In this document: piece after piece, positions 43,744 to 55,748 of the stretch
Numbering within the stretch: position 1 is the stretch's first letter
Layout of the letters: each line of letters starts with the position of its first letter
Assembly (NCBI GenBank): GCA_021018995.1
Contig: CM037596.1
Location: 86,373,184-86,437,183, forward strand
Length of the DNA: 64,000 nt
From: Chloranthus sessilifolius
Taxonomy: Eukaryota > Streptophyta > Magnoliopsida > Chloranthales > Chloranthaceae
Reading direction: 5' to 3'
Notes under the pieces: generated by a model
The model's database searches: none
What the model was told of the DNA's origin: nothing
The model's input: only the letters and a program-made list of their open reading frames with translations
Translations under genes and position numbers: made by a program

Positions 43744-45139
43744 TGCTTAATCAGTCACATAATTTACCATTTTATCACCCTTAATTTAGTGATGCTATAC
43801 TCCAATTTGCTACTAATGATATGGTGATGTGCAGATATTAAGAACAAATAATAAAATATAGCTAAAGTGTTAATACAATAAGAAATATGATCATACGTAG
43901 ATGTGATTCTATCGCAGTAAGAACCAATTTGTAGCTCAAGAAAGAAGAGATACAATCCATCGTAAGAGAAATTATAAATCTCGAGCGAACAAAATAGAAG
44001 AAAAGAAGAGATATCATCTTTACAATTCCTCACAAAATGTTTGAAGTCTGGAGGACATAAAGCGGAGATAGGATCGTGCGTTAGAGCGAAAGAAGAAGAA
44101 ATCGTACTAAAGAAGAGAGAAATCATAATTTATGATTGAACGAAACAAAGCTCGATATTGCTGATCACGTGAAGATATGCACCGCCATACAAACTTAGAA
44201 GATCACTTGAATTAGAAGTTTGGCAACCCACAGATCTGAGAAGATTGGTGAAAGAATCCTAAAGATCTCTGCTGCTATAAAATAAGAAAAAGTCCTACAC
44301 GCATCTACCATCCAAAGCAAGGAAGATTAGGATTAGAAGTTTAGTTTTATAGGAAGTTTTATTTTTAGTAGCTTTCTTTTATTAGAATTCGAACAATATA
44401 AATTGACCCCTTATGATCTATAAATAAGAGGATTCGGCTTAGGAGAAAAACTTATCCAAGAAATTTTTGGCATCAATTAACAACTAAGGTTGGAATTCTG
44501 AAAGATCACCTTAGATTAGTTTTTATCAAGTAAAATTGTCCACAGATTTATGAAAGTCTTTCTGACAACCAAGACCGAAGAGTCTGAAAGATCGACCCTT
44601 TGGATGGTTCTACTTTATTTTCTAGTTTAGATTTATTTTATGCACTTTTCCTGCATTGTAAACATCTTAAAGTATTTGATTTTAATTGACGGCTAAAGTC
44701 ATGAATTTGCAGATTAGTGTAACAATTTTTATTTTCTATCTTCAGTTTTCTTGAGTTTGATTGACGCCCAAAATTTTGAAAGATTATTGATTAGTATAAA
44801 TCTGTGTTGAGGAAATCTAGTTTTTGATTGACGCCCAAATTCTAGAGGACTGAGATACAGTGTAACGGTATTTTACTTAGTAAGCATCCAAGAACTGAAG
44901 GATTTTGATTGACGACCATAATCTAGAAGTAGGAGGATTTAGATTTACTTTTCTTGCAATTAGTTTAACAACCATTCTTTTATTCATATTTCTCAACCTT
45001 TAAAAGACAAATAAAAGTTTTTAGAAGAAGGAGAAAAAAGAAAGATTAACCCCCTGTGGGAACGATCATATACTAGTGCTACAATTTTCATTGTGCGCTT
45101 GGAATATGTTAAGGCTAAGTACAATAAAAGGCCTCATCA
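43744..45139 (+). repeat. Element F 5' LTR (gypsy, Tat/Athila-like, 1396 bp)
   Basis: The right end is firm: CCCCTGTGGGAACGATCATATA lies upstream of the CCTCATCA end and primer site, the usual R-U5 pattern of Tat/Athila LTRs. The left end, TGCTTAATCAGTCAC, is inferred from where copia coding similarity stops. From 44680 to 44930, GATTGACG(C/G)CC(A)AA-type phrases recur four times. No second LTR is in the window. Confidence 0.6.
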
Positions 45140-45146
45140 AGTTTTT

Positions 45147-45164
45147 TGCGCCGCTGTCGGGGAG
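45147..45164 (+). other. Element F primer binding site
   Basis: TGCGCCGCTGTCGGGGAG follows AGTTTTT after the LTR. It is a near match to the TGGCGCCGTTGCCGGGGA primer site common in plant Ty3/gypsy elements, in plus orientation. Confidence 0.75.
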
Positions 45165-45421
45165 GCGGTAATTTTATTTATTTATTTTTTTTTTTTTCTG
45201 AAAATCAATATTTGTCTTTCTCTTTTTATTTTATTTATATTTTTTACTTTCTTTAATTACTTCTTAATCTTTTGGAGGTTTATTTGGAGCAACAAATCAG
45301 GGGTTTCGACACTTCTTCTGACAATAGAAGCCAGAGGCTTAAATTTATTTTCTCTCCCTTGTTTCTAAAAAAAAAAAAAAATTAAATTAAAAATACAAAA
45401 ATATATACCTTTCTGGTGTAT
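45165..45421 (+). other. Element F leader, truncated by element C
   Basis: T-rich leader of about 255 bp ending in an A-run (45367-45382) and AT-rich sequence. No coding region. Element C begins at 45422; the predicted target duplication is TGTAT (45417-45421), its partner outside the window. Confidence 0.5.
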
Positions 45422-47384
45422 TGTTGGGCGTTGACCTTGTGCTCGAAAAGGGGTTTAAAATCAAACAATTATAGAATCTCCGGATTGCACACACACCAAG
45501 GCAAACAAACTCATAGACCTGCAAGTATTCAGGGTTATTGCTGTAAGTTTTGAAAAGGGTAAGTAAGGGTATGTCCACAGGGAAATGTGGTCTAACTTTC
45601 AGCAAATCTCCAGATCCAGAGTGGATCTGACACTCTATCCTAATCTAAGAAAGAGGAGAGGTTTTGGGGTTTTGTCACTTTAACTACAAACTATAGAATT
45701 AAATGCTACTAATCTAGATCTAATTCAACACAGAGGTAAGGAGAGATATAGAAGCGATGAAAAAATCAAAGGATGAGAACAGCAGCTAGGGGTATTGGTC
45801 TCTCATTGAAAATCAAAGGAATCAATGGCAATGCTAAGATTTGATTTGCTACAATCCTCTTTTCTGGCTCTCAGCTTCCCAGATTACCCTGGCAGAGGTG
45901 AGGTATAAGAATCTAATCTCAATCAGAGAAGTGAAGTAATCCTAAGGCTATGATTTATCTACTTTAATGGTCATAAACTATCCTAGAGATTGTTCCGCTT
46001 CAAAGATCTTAAGTAGAACAGGAAAACCACTGTAGATGTTATAGATGCCAGGATATGAGACCCTCATAGGCTAACATCTATAGGAATATCCAACCCAAGG
46101 AAAACAAATACGAAAAAGTAAAATATAGATCAGAATCACCTTTAAAATCCATAATCATACTGCAAAATTACAACACAATTGTACTCAGATCTGTAATCTG
46201 TTTATCTTACAGTTCCTTATAATGCTTTTGAATCTCTCAATTTACAGCTTAAGACCTCACCCTAACTACTGAGAAGTGTTTAGCCACTCATGATTGGCTA
46301 AAGAGAGAAGGGAGAAAGGAGGAAGAAGAAGGAAAATTTTTGGGAAAATGGATCTCGCCCTAAGCTCTGATTTTCTTAATTTCTGGATCATTTCTCCTGC
46401 ATTTTCTCCAAGCTTTTATACTTTCTGTCCCCAGATCTGTTTCAGCCAATCAGAACGCAAGGGAATAATTCTGTTATGTTGATATGGCCGATTTCTCTTC
46501 TAGAAGCTCTTCTCCCATTGGCTCTCATCTGACAAGTACATGTGATACCATTAGGGTTTCTGCACGTGGCCCATTGTGTGCCTAAAATACCCCAGGAGTC
46601 GCTGACATGCTTTGAAGTACATGCACAGGTTTCTGGAGTGGACAACTACTGAAGACAGAACTGAGAAGTTCCCCAAATCGAGTGTCGAGAGGTTCTAGGA
46701 TCCTCTCGACAGGTTCTGTTTGGCTTTGCATGCAAATCGACAGGTTTGTAGACCTATTGAGAGGATTGATGGTGTTTGTCAATAGGATTGGCAATCATCT
46801 CATTCATCTCCTCGACAGGTTCTGTGCGACTCGTCGATTGGTTATCGCAGATCCTGTCGACAGCTTCTTTTCATCCTCTCGAGGAATATGCCCAGCAGTT
46901 ATCAACAGGATTAAGTGCACTGCAGGACGGGTTCAGTTGAACCTCTCGACATGTAAATCATTCCTCTCGATATCTTCTCATTTAGGCACCAGATCCTCTC
47001 AGCAGCTTAAGAGAACCCCTCGACAGCTTGATGTCTATGCTTTCTTGACTGGCATGCACTTCTAATGTGTTGTCTTTCATCTGTCTCGCCCTTAGTCACC
47101 TCTGGGCAGATTCAATCTTCATCCCTTGGCATTGTACTTAGTCTTAGGTGCACCCAGTTGGGTTCATGGCCTTCAATGAGTTTCTCAGGCTTTATGGGTT
47201 GTTGGAGTTTGAGCACAGGTTGAGGCTGCAGATTGCTTATCTGCCCTTTTTGTTGGCTATCTATGTTAAGGCTGCAATTTATTGCTTATGTACAAAGCAT
47301 ACTTAAAACACATTATTAAACACCTCAAGGGTCTTCCAAAGGTCAGGTTAGGAGGTGAAAAATGGCATGTTTCACTGCTTAGCA
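45422..47384 (-). repeat. Element C 3' LTR (1963 bp)
   Basis: Aligns in order with the element B LTR (for example AAGTAAGGGTATGTCCACAG, and AAACACATTATTAAACACCT near the outer end). It has the same GTGAAAAATGGCATGTTTCAC terminal palindrome. Ends are TGTTGGGCG and GCTTAGCA. A minus-strand TATAAAAG box is at 46413-46420. U3 (46670-47040) holds at least eight CCTCTCGACAGG-like motifs. No primer site lies on its left and a polypurine tract lies on its right, so it is a 3' LTR. Confidence 0.75.
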
Positions 47385-47396
47385 CACTCCCAAACC
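47385..47396 (-). other. Element C polypurine tract
   Basis: The minus strand reads GGTTTGGGAGTG directly before the LTR, the usual form of the Athila polypurine tract. Confidence 0.75.
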
Positions 47397-49247
47397 TAAG
47401 CTTTGCTAGTCCCAGAGCAAAGGAGAAAGTGAAAACAATTATTGAAAATGAAAAATGTCACTTTTGTAGGGAACACAGATGCATTTAGCATATACATCGA
47501 GCCTTTTAAACCCCTAGGTGATCCCTAGTGGAGGAGTGAAGTCTCCTGAGGGTTTACAGTGAAGTTACCCACAAACTTCTCCAATAAGGTCAGTTAATAG
47601 TAGTGCAGAACATTGAAGCAAGCAGCAAGCAATTATAAAGTTCAATCCACACCTTTGTCCAATCAGTTTTTAGAGGATTCTCAGCAAAAATGTAGCAGTT
47701 TAAACCAAGGTACTGTTGAGGCTCCTTCATAGGCACTCAGCTCATGTCCAAGTAATTTGTGTGAAAAATAGTGCAAAGTTTACCATTAAATTGAGAATCA
47801 TGTGTTAATTATGCCCCCAACAAATTTGACTTCAAAACCAAATCTCATTGGGTAGACACTCTTAATCAAAAATAGAAGGGCGTATCAATTCACACAGCCC
47901 AAGAGTAATTACAGCCCTCAAATAGGACTGCAAGCATGAGCATAGGCATTGCTCTAATTTTTGAAATTCTCTAACTCTTTTTTATCATAGATTAAACAGT
48001 TCCTCATCTCCATATGACAACTCAATTAATTTCATATCAGTAAGGTCTTTTTATTGGGTTGTAATGAGGCTTATGGGTGAAATTTGTAAAAGGGTAAAGG
48101 GGCAAGAAGGATTCAAATTGAAAAATCAGTAAAGGTAAGGAGGTGGTTCATGACTTTACCTTCTTCATTTCAGCACAATTCTATCTATTTCTTGAATTTT
48201 CATATTTGAAGTGATCAGTTTCTAATCCTATTTTCAATCTTTCAATGAAATGACTTCTCTTTCTCATTCATTTTGTTTTGCTTTTCTGTTTGTTCTTTAT
48301 TTATTTATTTATTTATATGGGTTTGAATGCCACAACTATACATCACACTAGCCTTCAAGTGTAATTTCTTCTTCTTTCAATCAAACATTGAACCTTGCAC
48401 CTCTAACCTCACTTCTCCTTCTATTTCCTAACTTCTCAGAACTGAAACAGGTTGAGAGATTTTTGAGTTCAAAATTTATGGTTTTTATCAAAGAAAATTG
48501 AGAATTTTAAAGCTCAAAAGGTGTGTGTCAAGGGCAGTTCAAAGGTGGGGCATTTTAGGCTCAAATTGTCCAAGGGATGGCCTTACTTCATGTCCTTAAT
48601 GTTATGAGTGCTATCATGCTATTTCAACTTGGAATTGCCTAACTTCTAGTGATCAGAGTCAGGTCTAATCAGTCCTTGGAGCAGAAAGAAATGTTGCCAA
48701 GACACTCTTCAAAGAAATTTATTTTATTTAAAAATTTTTTTTTTTTTTTTAGGCCCAAACCTCACTGGATGTGGTCTTCCATCAGATTTCTGGGGTATAA
48801 CCTCACAATTTTCTCTCTTTTTCAAGTTCATAAAGCACTAATTTTTGAAAAATTCTTGACATTTACTTCCTACACATGTTGGAACTCCAACACTTTTAGT
48901 TTAAAAAGTTTTCCATTTCCTCTTATAAAGAAAAAATAGGTGGGGATTTTCATTTCATTTTTCACAGATGTTTGTTCAATTCTGGCTGCACTAACATTAA
49001 CTATCCTATTAGCAAGGCATACTTTGCCACACCCCCAAACTTATTAGGAGTAGTGTCCTCACTGTTCAGAGAGAAAGGTGTAGTGCAGCCTGGTAACAAC
49101 ATAAGTACACAGAGAAAGAAAACAAACAAATGGCATAATCCTTAAAGAAGCTAAGCAACATCAAAAGGAAATTGTATTACACTATCTACAGGGAGTATGC
49201 AAAACAAAAAAGTAAATCTACAGGAAGAAAACTACAGCGTGCTATAA
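47397..49247 (-). other. Element C 3' untranslated region
   Basis: About 1.85 kb between env-like ORF and LTR without recognisable coding sequence. It includes a T-run (48736-48750) and a second minus-strand TTTGGGGGTGTGG tract at 49028-49041, which resembles an additional internal polypurine tract. Long 3' non-coding regions are usual in Athila elements. Confidence 0.55.
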
Positions 49248-52137
49248 TTATTTGCAAGCATCATCAGGCCATTCATAGAGATCAACTAGTTTCCTCAATT
49301 CTTCATTGGAGAGAGGTCTTTTCTTCTTGGGTTGGGGCTTCTTGGCCGCCTGGCTTGGTGCCTCCTCAGACAGGGCTGCAATTCCTTTGTCTTTCTTTAG
49401 AGTAACATTAAATGGAACAGATCTTTTTGCAGTGACCTTTCTCCTTGAAGAAGTTTGCTTAGGCTCTGGAGGGGCAAGCTCAGTGTGGGGAGGAGCAACA
49501 TCCACAAGTGGAGTAGGAGTAGGTTGAGTGTAAGTGGGATTGGAGGGAGGAGCAGTAGCTAGGGGGTTTGGCTGAAATGGTTGGGATTGGAGGGAGGAGC
49601 AGTAGCTAGGGGGTTTGGCTGAAATGGTTGAGAGGTCAGCGTAGTAATCCTTCTCTCCAAAATTTCAATTTTCTTCTGTGCATAAAGGAGATTGGACTCA
49701 GCGAGTTCTTGTGTGGCTTTGTTTATCTCCTGGGCATTGTTCAATTTTTTCTGGAGGAATTCAACTTTCTTTTTCTCGGCTATGGTAATGAGACGCTCAG
49801 CATCAACAAGTAGTTTTGTTGACTCATAACGAACCAGTATTTTCTTCCAATCTTGCGAGATATCGCAGAGCAGGATTTTGTGCTCTAGCGCCATGTCCGC
49901 AATCCTCTCCTCATAGGTAGCTTCAAGGGAAGAGCGGAGAGCAGCCATTCCTCTTAGGACATCCCTATGGATGTAGGGATTATCCCTCATTGCGTACAAA
50001 AGAGTGAGGTAAGGGGGAATGTAGAAGGAATGGCGGGGAACAATGAGGAGGGAAGGGAGTGGAGCGGAGGAAGATGAGGGAATGTAGGATGCCAGTTCCT
50101 CAGGGGAAGGTAAAATGACAGGTCTAGGTGGAAAATGTGGTGGAGGAGATTCAGGGTCAGTTTGGGTGGAGGCATCTGTGAAGGCAGGTGTAGTGATGAC
50201 CTCTGCAATATGGTGCGAGGGAGAAGTAGGTGGGGTAGATACATGAATAGGTGGCTGTGGAGCTGGTTGGTCAAATTAGTCAATGAAGATTGGATGGCTG
50301 CTAAGGTCTGGGAGATGGGGGCTTGGTTGAGATAGGTGGAAGTTATGGATAAGAGTGTGGCCTCAATGGATGATTGGATAGTGATATTGGCTATGACAGG
50401 GGATTGTATTGATTAGAGGAGGTCAAGGATTTGGGGTAAGGGGTCAGGTTTGATAGCAGGTGGGGGTTGGAAGAGAGGGGGGAGTGGAAATGAGGAAGTG
50501 TGGGCATGTTGGTCAGAGGTTGAAGGAGGTTGAGAATGAGAAAAATGGGGAAATGTGGGCTGTGGAGAGTCAGGTAGTGGATTATAGTCATGCCCAATAT
50601 CCTCCACTATGGATGTCATCAGGGTTGAAAATCCTTCAGTGGCTGATAGGTCTTGGGTTAGGGCAGGGGAGACGGAAAAAATTGGCTCACTCGCAAGGGG
50701 AGTGAAGAGTGGAGAAGGCATGGAAGGGCTGAAAGGGATAGTGGTTGATGTAAATGAGCTAGCTGGAATGATGAATGAGGGCAAAGTAGGGATGGGGTCT
50801 GTGAGAGAAGGAGCTAAAAATGGGGTGGATGTGGAAATGGTTGTGGATAGGGAGACTAGACTGTTGTGGGGAATGAGAACTGGCACTGAAGGAAAAGAAG
50901 GGGGGATGATTAGTGTGAGAGAAGGAGGGATGGTGGAGCTTGTAGCAATGGAACTAGCCATAGAGAAATGCAGATCAATGGTCGGGGTGAATGAGGGTGG
51001 AAAGGATACGAGTGGAGGCTCCGAGCCAGGGGGTGCTGAACTCGGGGCAATAGAGGTGTCAGGAGTTTCTTCCTCAATCTCTTTAGTTGACCTGTGGGTG
51101 CCTTTACCAATGAGGGGTCCCACTGGCAGACCAAGCCCTTTTTCCAAACACTGTGGGCTTCACCTTCTCTACTTCCTCATTTGCTTGAAATATGAATCCC
51201 TTACTCCTAAGCAAAGTCGTGATGAGCTTGCTGTAGGGAAGCCTTGGTAGGGCTTGAGCATTCTTATATTTATCATTCACATCTATCATTGCTTCAAACA
51301 CCAACCAGGCAGCATTAACAAATTGCCCTTTAGCGAAGAAGTACAGGGCATCCATTATTGGCGTTCTTCTCTCTTACTGATGACCACTAACATAGACATT
51401 CTTTCACAAAATTGAATTGAAAAATCGCAAGCTAGGGGATAAATCTCTTCTCCTAATAGAGTCCCCAAACCCTACAATGCCTTGAGTCAGCAGCCTGGCC
51501 ATTGGTTTGAAAGAGACCTTCTTAGATGCAGCCAGGCCATAAACTGGGTCATAAACAGAAGGGACTCCTAATACTATCCCTATGTCTCTGTAATCCACCA
51601 CCATTTTCATATGATCAATCAGGATTACCAGGCAGGGCTCAAGAGAATCTGGCTTGGTTTTTTTCTCGAGATTCTGATACCACAACTTAACTAGCCTGGG
51701 ATAAGACTTTTCATTTAATGGGCTCGTCATGGGTGTTAGGCCTGCCTTCACCAGATAATTCAACGTATCCTAACACTCCCCTAGCTTAGAAAAATAGGGG
51801 GTGTCAAAAATGGTTTCAGGGATCAAATTTAATTTATCCACAACTTCATTGGGTGTGGACACGTTGACATTGACCTCCAGCTCAGGGACTTCAAGCTTAG
51901 TGGCTGATACTATTGCAGGAGCTTCCTCAATCTCTTCTTCACTAATTTAGACCTTTTTAGCCTTTTTGGTCTTCTTGTGTCTTCTAGTCTACCCAGCTTC
52001 GTCCCTGGCAAGTTTCCTTTTTGTAGGGGAGTCTCCTTAGGCTTTGCAGGTTGCCTAATAGGTGTCCTAGTGGCTTTGGTGGCGGATTTAGAAGGCATTT
52101 TGAAAAGATTTGCTAAGATGTCCTCTTGCTCATCCAT
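49248..52137 (-). pseudogene. Element C env-like / plant transposon-protein ORF
   Basis: Starts MDEQEDILANLFKMPSKSAT (52137) with a Lys/Arg-rich N-terminal region. The domain at 51404-51763 has NEKSYPRLVKLWYQNLEKKT, VILIDHMKMVVDYRDIGIVL and GVPSVYDPVYG, and resembles the 'putative plant transposon protein' type. The middle (51104-51355) has YKNAQALPRLPYSKLITTLL. A Ser/Pro/Thr-rich region of about 240 residues follows (50413-51147), then a coiled coil (49559-49999, AEKKKVEFLQKKLNNAQEIN) and a basic C-terminus (PKKKRPLSNEELRKLVDLYE). Frameshifts, stops and a 47-bp duplication break it. No clear signal peptide is seen. Called env-like only by position. Confidence 0.7.
49536..49629. repeat. 47-bp tandem duplication in the env-like ORF
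   Basis: Two identical 47-bp units (49536-49582 and 49583-49629), beginning GGGATTGGAGGGAGGAGCAG. Because 47 is not a multiple of three, the duplication shifts the reading frame. Confidence 0.95.
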
Positions 52138-53066
52138 TGATTATTCAAACACTTCAAATTCACAACTAATCACCACACAAGCTTCTGAGGATGCTCAAAT
52201 TATTCCCTCGGATTCACAATATAAACTCCCAAACTTGAAATAATAGAGCAAAGCAAAAGGAAAGCTTACCGACAGAAATCTAGGGTTTGCGATATCTTGA
52301 TGGGCGCAGGACCAAAATAACTTGAACTAGGTGCAAAATGTAGCTTTTGATGGATTGCAATGATGTGGAAAATTGCTAGGAGTTTGCAATAACAGCTAGT
52401 GAGGTGGAGAGGGAGAAAGCAAAAATGGGAAAAATTGCCAGAGTGCCTCTTAGCACAAAGAGACGGTGTCGAATGATGGAAAATGAAACTGATGTTAGGT
52501 TTTAACAAGAAAAAGTCGATTTTCGATAGGATTGGAGGAAGTGTCGACAGGTAGTTCCTACTTGTCAACGGGTGAAAGGTGGCCATTCCTCGCGAGCGGT
52601 TCAATTTTTACTCTTGTTGATAGGTTCCAAAAGTACTCAGGAGCCTTTTGAGAGGATTAGAGATCCTCTCGACAGCCATTTTAGCTCAGTGCGAACCTAT
52701 TCTCAATAGGTTCCACGTTCCAGAGACACAAACACTTCGAGAGGATTGAATATCCTCTCGACATGTATTTTGAACCTATCAAGAACTTCACCGATCATCG
52801 TCAGAACCTATCGACGATCACTTTTACACCTCCAATACTTGTCGACAATTAATTCAAACCACTCGATAGGTTAAAATGCAATTCAACTTGATTTAAATAA
52901 TTTCTCAGTACCCCTCTACACATCATTTTGTCGACTCCCACATCAATTCACACAGTTGCTGCTTAAAGTTGGCCAATGAATGACTCCCGATTAGTGCTTG
53001 CATACCTTACACCTTATTTAAAATGCTAAACAGTAATGAACAAAAAAATTAAAAATAGTAACAAAA
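52138..53066 (-). other. Element C spacer upstream of the env-like ORF
   Basis: No coding region. On the minus strand, 52520-52870 contains repeated CCTCTCGACAG/CCTATCGACA-like motifs, the same vocabulary as the U3 of this element's LTR. This may be an internal regulatory region for the env-like ORF. The RT-RNase H-integrase block expected between protease and here is missing. Confidence 0.5.
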
Positions 53067-53760
53067 TCAAAACAAAATAGCTAGTATACATAGTGTACAT
53101 CGTTGAAACTCATACCTGCTATGGGGGTTCATGGAATGGGTGATCTTTCCAGGCATCACTGCATTTTCAAACATATCACCACCATCATCAAGAAAATTAT
53201 CATAGGGCAGCAACTTAGGCAAATTTTCAACTACAAGCTCACCTAATGCATTAATGAAAAAACAGTCTTCACTATTCAAGTGAGTTTGATTAGCTCCATT
53301 ATAAACATTCAATTTGACCTTCATATTACTAAATGTTACTTTCATATCCCCTGATCTACATTGTATGCATGCATTTGCAATGGCCAAAATAGCCTGCCTA
53401 GGATCACGGGGATAGAAGTAGCACACTTGCTCGGCTCCATATCAAGCACCAGAAAATCAGCAGGATAAAAATTTGTCAACCCCAACCAAGACATCTTCTA
53501 TGACCCCCACAGGTTTCCTCTCAGATCTGTCAGCTAATTGTTAGACTACATGTGTGGACTTCAATTCTCCTAAGCCCAACTTCTCATATACTGAATATGG
53601 AAGCAAATTTATACTAGCTCCTAGATCTAACAAGGCCTTTTCAATGATATGATCCCCAATGATGCAGGGGATAGTGGGGACTCCAAGGTCATGGAGCTTT
53701 GTTGGGGTTGCAATATTCAGTATCTACTTCACTTTGTCTGCTGAAAAGACTTTCTAGGAG
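53067..53760 (-). pseudogene. Element C aspartic protease
   Basis: The catalytic motif LLDLGASINLLPYSVYEKLG is readable on the minus strand at about 53580-53640, followed by VLVGVDKFYPADFLV-type sequence. A second frame (53067-53426) has AIANACIQCRSGDMKVTFSN then MKVKLNVYNGANQTHLNSED. The catalytic Asp is present; a frameshift near 53427 and stops separate the parts. Beyond 53150 the similarity to A and B is lost at the linker (VMPGKITHS), which marks the start of the internal deletion. Confidence 0.8.
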
Positions 53761-53864
53761 AGATGTATACTCGATTGTCTTTTATGGGTGCAAAGGTCTT
53801 TTAAAAACTTGGCATAGGCTCGAACTTGCTTGATTGCATCAAGTAAAGGCAAATTGATCTTTAC

Positions 53865-55650
53865 TTATTTAAAGGTTTCCATCATGTCCTCTACTTTGGC
53901 ATGCCCTTTATCAAAAGGGGAAGGTGCTTGCATTGCCCTAGGAAATGAAAATTGTGGGATTGCTCCCCCATTCGCAGACTTAACCAACTCATCATCTTTC
54001 TTTTTGTTTTTATATTTTTGTTGAGGATCATCATCTTCCTCTTTATTCAACATGAGTTGCTCTTACTGTACATTCTCTGTAGTTACTTCTTTTTTTTTTC
54101 TGAATTTTTCACAGGCCCACAGCCTACTTGATTATCCACCAGCCTTCTACTTCTCAATGTGGTGACATATTTGGCTTCCTCATGAGAAGAGGAGACCTCA
54201 CCTACTGCATATTGTCTCCTTGGGTTGTCCATGGGTTGGTTAGGTAGCCTTCCTTCCTCTCTCTTGATCAAAGCATTAGACAGCTGGCCAAGATGGTTTT
54301 CTATCTTTTTAATGCTTTGGCTATGAGAGTATACAGTTTGAGACAAGGGTCCTAAATTCTGCAACAACGCCAGAACTTGTTCCTCAAAAGAAAGTGATCT
54401 AGCAGTTGGAGGGGGTGCAGTTTGTTGTATAGGCCGAGCCATAGGTTAAGCCATGGGTTGTTGGTAATCGGGCATTAGAAAGTAATTCTGTTAGTAGGGC
54501 TAAGCATTTTTATAAGGCATGAACTGTTGTGGCTACTATTGCTGGTTTGAAAGAGTATCTTGTCTCCACCTCAGATTGGGATGGTTTCTCCATTGGTAAC
54601 AAGCAGTAGGCCATTTCCCAAAAGACTGAGTAGTAGCCACATGTTCCATCACAAGATCAGAAATTTGGACAGATGAAGGGCATTCCTCAAGGGAGTGAGT
54701 GGGGGACTAGCATATAACACATGCCTCCTCTACTGTAGTAGCCATGGGTGACTGCATTTCTCCCATGAGCTTATCAAATTTTCAGGTTAAACTGTCCACT
54801 TTCCTCTCCAAATCATTGTGTCCACTCACCTCATACATTTTTCCTCTCATGGTATTATCTCTCACCATTCTAGGAGTTTCACAATCCCCGACCAATGTCC
54901 CTCTTTGCATAGAGTTCTCACTGATGATATCAAACAGTTCCTCCAAGCCTCCTCAGCAGTTTTATGGAGGTAGGTACTACCGCAAGAGGCGTCTACTATA
55001 TCTCTGCTTTTAGAGTCAATTCCTTGATAGAAACTTTGAACAAGTTGTCATTCAGGGATTTGATGATGAGGACATTGCTTCAGGAGCTCCTTGAATCTCT
55101 CCCATGCTTGGTGAAAGTCCTCAGTTGGGACTTGAGCAAATGAAATAATGCCCTTCCTCAACTGGCTTGTCTTGGACATGGGAAAAAACTTAGCCAAAAA
55201 CTGACATTAAAGGTCACTCCATGATTGAATACTGCTAGTTAGGAGCATTGACAACCAAGTTTTGGCTATAACCTTTAGTGAAAAAGGAAAGAGTCTCATC
55301 CTGGTTGCTTCCTCCCCCAAACCTGCAATATTGAATGTGGTATACAGTCCTAGAAATTTATCAATATGCTTGCATGGGTCTTCTTTGCTCAGGTCATAGA
55401 ATGAGGGTAGCATTTGGATAATGGAGGACTTGATCTCATAGTTCCCTTGAACAACAAGAAATTGAATGTAGAAGGGAGAATTATAAACCCCTGGTGCATT
55501 GAATTTCTTCAAGGTCCTAGGTTGCTCATCCATTGTAGAATTATCAGAATCAAGAATAGAAGTGTGTAAGGGGTGCTTAGGTCTAAGAAGTCTTTCAACC
55601 TCAGGATCCAAAGGAGCAATCTCAGGATTAAGAGATCTCCTCCCAAGCAT
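53865..55650 (-). pseudogene. Element C gag remnant
   Basis: Starts MLGRRSLNPEIAPLDPEVER at 55650, then GVYNSPFYIQFLVVQGNYEI, KSSIIQMLPSFYDLSKEDP and FLGLYTTFNIAGLGEEATRM (55207-55650). The later parts are at 54083-54442 (SFEEQVLALLQNLGPLSQTV, KKIENHLGQLSNALIKREEG) and 53865-54053 (FPRAMQAPSPFDKGHAKVED). The order and wording parallel element B gag. Frameshifts near 55200 and 54740 and several stops break it. Confidence 0.8.
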
Positions 55651-55748
55651 ACACACCTCAAGGATCAAGAACAACACAACAAATCACAATGTAAGGAACA
55701 ACAATTCAATCACAAGACAGACAGCTATACAACTACTGATATACTAAG

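Larger units (their letters stand above)
45422..55748 (-). mobile_element. Athila-type element C, internally deleted (partial)
   Basis: The minus-strand order visible is gag (55650-53865), protease (to 53067), a spacer, an env-like ORF (52137-49248), polypurine tract and 3' LTR (45422-47384). RT, RNase H and integrase, about 3 kb in an autonomous copy, are absent. The 5' LTR is not reached because Tat element E is inserted at 55749, upstream of gag. C is itself inserted in the leader of element F. It may be a non-autonomous derivative or a copy with a later deletion. Confidence 0.75.

Noticed and set aside
46682-47065. Plus-strand open frame of 127 codons inside the element C LTR
   Set aside because: It falls in the CTCGACAGG repeat-rich U3, antisense to the element, with no protein similarity recognised.
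50609-51250. Plus-strand open frame of 213 codons
   Set aside because: It lies antisense to the Ser/Pro-rich part of the element C env-like ORF. Its openness is a by-product of that biased composition, and it has no recognisable motif.
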